Of a stretch of 6,222 bases of DNA, positions 5,345 through 6,222 are shown one piece after another (position 1 is the stretch's first letter; each line of letters opens with the position of its first letter). The stretch is from an uncultured Eubacteriales bacterium (lineage in GTDB: Bacteria > Bacillota > Clostridia > Oscillospirales > Acutalibacteraceae): positions 1 to 6,222 of the forward strand of contig ONWI01000148.1 in NCBI GenBank assembly GCA_900321515.1, read 5' to 3'. Under the pieces are notes generated by a model. The model was not told where the DNA came from. It saw nothing but the letters and a program-made list of their open reading frames with translations, and ran no database searches. Both the position numbers and the translations under genes were made by a program.

Positions 5345-5569
5345 ATGAACACACTCAGACAGGCAAAAGTAGGTCAGACCGTCAAGGTTGTCAAACTCCA
5401 CGGTGAAGGCGCAGTCAAGCGCCGGATTATGGATATGGGCATCACAAAGGGCGTAGAGGTCTACATCCGCAAGGTTGCTCCGCTTGGCGACCCGGTGGAA
5501 GTCACCGTTCGCGGCTATGAGCTTTCGATCCGAAAATCCGACGCGGAAATGATAGAAATCAGCGATTAG
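5345..5569 (+). CDS. feoA: FeoA-family protein 2, ferrous iron transport accessory
   Basis: This is a 74-residue cytoplasmic protein of the classic FeoA pattern: AKVGQTVKVVKLHGEGAVKRRIMDMGITKG (7-36), then VAPLGDPVEVTVRGYELSIRKSDAEMIEI. The GEGAxxRRxxDMG and APLGDPVE...RGYELSIRK blocks are typical of stand-alone FeoA proteins, and also of the C-terminal SH3-like domain of DtxR-family regulators, but there is no DNA-binding domain here. AGGAGG (5330-5335) lies 9 bases before the ATG. It sits between feoA1 and feoB, and the three are very likely co-transcribed. Carrying two distinct FeoA proteins with one FeoB is common in Clostridia; each may contact a different part of FeoB, but their separate roles are not settled. 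Confidence 0.94.
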   Translation: MNTLRQAKVGQTVKVVKLHGEGAVKRRIMDMGITKGVEVYIRKVAPLGDPVEVTVRGYELSIRKSDAEMIEISD

Positions 5570-5593
5570 GGAATAGCATTTTTTTGGATTATA

Positions 5594-5609
5594 GTTAGTT
5601 AAAGATAAC
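5594..5609 (+). promoter_or_regulatory. Operator-like site 5, just upstream of feoB
   Basis: GTTAG-TTAAAG-ATAAC is a fifth copy of the pattern, 25 bases after the feoA2 stop and 45 bases before the feoB start. A possible -10 (TATACT, 5612-5617) follows immediately, but no good -35 is present, so an iron-controlled internal feoB promoter is only suggested. Confidence 0.45.
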
Positions 5610-5653
5610 CGTATACTTGAGTCAAAAGTGAATTGAAAGGATGACATGAAAAA

Positions 5654-6222
5654 ATGGCAATCAAAATAGCACTTGCGGGCAACCCGAACAGCGGCAAGAC
5701 GACGCTTTTCAACGCCCTGACAGGGTCAAATCAGTTCGTCGGCAACTGGCCCGGCGTGACGGTGGAAAAGAAGGAAGGCAAGCTCAAGAAGCACGACGAT
5801 GTGACAATCATGGACTTGCCGGGCATCTATTCGCTTTCGCCCTATACATTGGAGGAAGTGGTGGCGAGAAATTACCTGATCTCCGAGCGCCCCGACGCAA
5901 TACTTAACATTATCGACGGCACTAATCTGGAACGCAATCTTTACCTCACAACACAGCTCGTTGAGCTGGGAATACCGGTTGTGGTTGCTCTGAACATGAT
6001 GGACGTTGTGGGAAAGAACGGCGATAAGATCAACACTGGAGAGCTTTCCCGACAGCTCGGCTGCAAGGTCATCGGGATTTCTGCTTTGAAAGGCGAGGGC
6101 GTGACGGAAGCTGCCGAGGCGGCGATTGCTGCGGCCGGGGGAGAAAAGACTGTTCCGCAGCACAGCTTCTCCGGCGCGGTGGAACACGCTCTGGCGCACA
6201 TCGAGGAATGTATTGTTCACGA
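5654..6222 (+). CDS. feoB: Ferrous iron transport protein B, N-terminal G domain (truncated by window edge)
   Basis: FeoB is the inner-membrane Fe(II) permease with a cytoplasmic GTPase domain. The 189 complete codons seen cover the G domain and the start of the helical (GDI-like) part; the membrane channel lies beyond the window. All G motifs are intact: G1 GNPNSGKT (9-16), G2 Thr36 in GNWPGVTVEKKEG, G3 DLPG (54-57), G4 NMMD (114-117) and G5 SALKG (143-147). G4 departs from the usual NKxD; NMMD is the typical FeoB form. The start at 5654 is forced, because TGA at 5642-5644 closes the frame upstream and the residues after it are the standard FeoB beginning. The ribosome binding site AAAGGA (5636-5641) is 12 bases away, and two out-of-frame ATGs (5641 and 5646) lie between. 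The gap to feoA2 is 84 bases. Confidence 0.96.
   Translation, partial: MAIKIALAGNPNSGKTTLFNALTGSNQFVGNWPGVTVEKKEGKLKKHDDVTIMDLPGIYSLSPYTLEEVVARNYLISERPDAILNIIDGTNLERNLYLTTQLVELGIPVVVALNMMDVVGKNGDKINTGELSRQLGCKVIGISALKGEGVTEAAEAAIAAAGGEKTVPQHSFSGAVEHALAHIEECIVH

Noticed and set aside
5570..5590. Terminator after feoA2 at the T-run 5579-5585
   Set aside because: No stable GC-containing stem precedes the T-run, and feoB follows closely in the same direction.
5324..5647. 107-codon minus-strand frame opposite feoA2, and 5726-6220 / 5941-6201 opposite feoB
   Set aside because: They are antisense shadows of clear feoA and feoB coding sequences, without their own start signals.

Overview
The window looks like a chromosomal segment of a Gram-positive anaerobe of the class Clostridia, perhaps Ruminococcaceae/Oscillospiraceae (the family-level guess is weak). 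The clues are AGGAGG-type ribosome binding sites, TTGACA/TATAAT-type promoters, a bacterial-type ProRS with motif 3 ending GVGR, a lipoprotein paired with an ECF-transporter S component under a cobalamin riboswitch, and a feoA-feoA-feoB iron cluster. Nothing looks like a phage, an insertion sequence or a CRISPR array.

Layout. At the left edge is the end of a + strand gene of unknown function (1-372). A bidirectional terminator (380-411) separates it from the converging minus-strand genes. These are proS (446-2167) with its own promoter at 2218-2246, an intergenic terminator (2338-2382), and an alpha/beta hydrolase (2473-3285). A gene-free stretch follows (about 3344-3596), holding a GC-rich patch framed by a perfect 10-bp inverted repeat. 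Next comes a two-gene minus-strand operon: a lipoprotein with a DUF4430/transcobalamin-like domain (4109-4591) and, overlapping it by 1 nt, an ECF S component (3597-4109). Its leader (4592-4852) carries a recognisable cobalamin riboswitch. Transcribed divergently is the ferrous-iron operon: promoter 4926-4954, feoA1 (5097-5309), feoA2 (5345-5569) and feoB, cut by the window edge (5654-6222 and on).

How the genes work together. The riboswitch, lipoprotein and S component read as a corrinoid capture-and-import module: a membrane-anchored extracellular binder plus the specificity subunit of an ECF transporter, made when cellular B12 is low. The ECF ATPases and T subunit are not here and would have to be shared from elsewhere. 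The feo genes form an Fe(II) importer. Their promoter overlaps a near-consensus DtxR/IdeR-type operator, and the same GTTAG-N6-NTAAY pattern recurs four more times: three in the feo leader and one just before feoB. I noticed no other copy in the window. These two divergent, differently controlled metal/cofactor uptake units are the most interesting part of the window. proS is housekeeping, and the hydrolase appears to be an independent unit.
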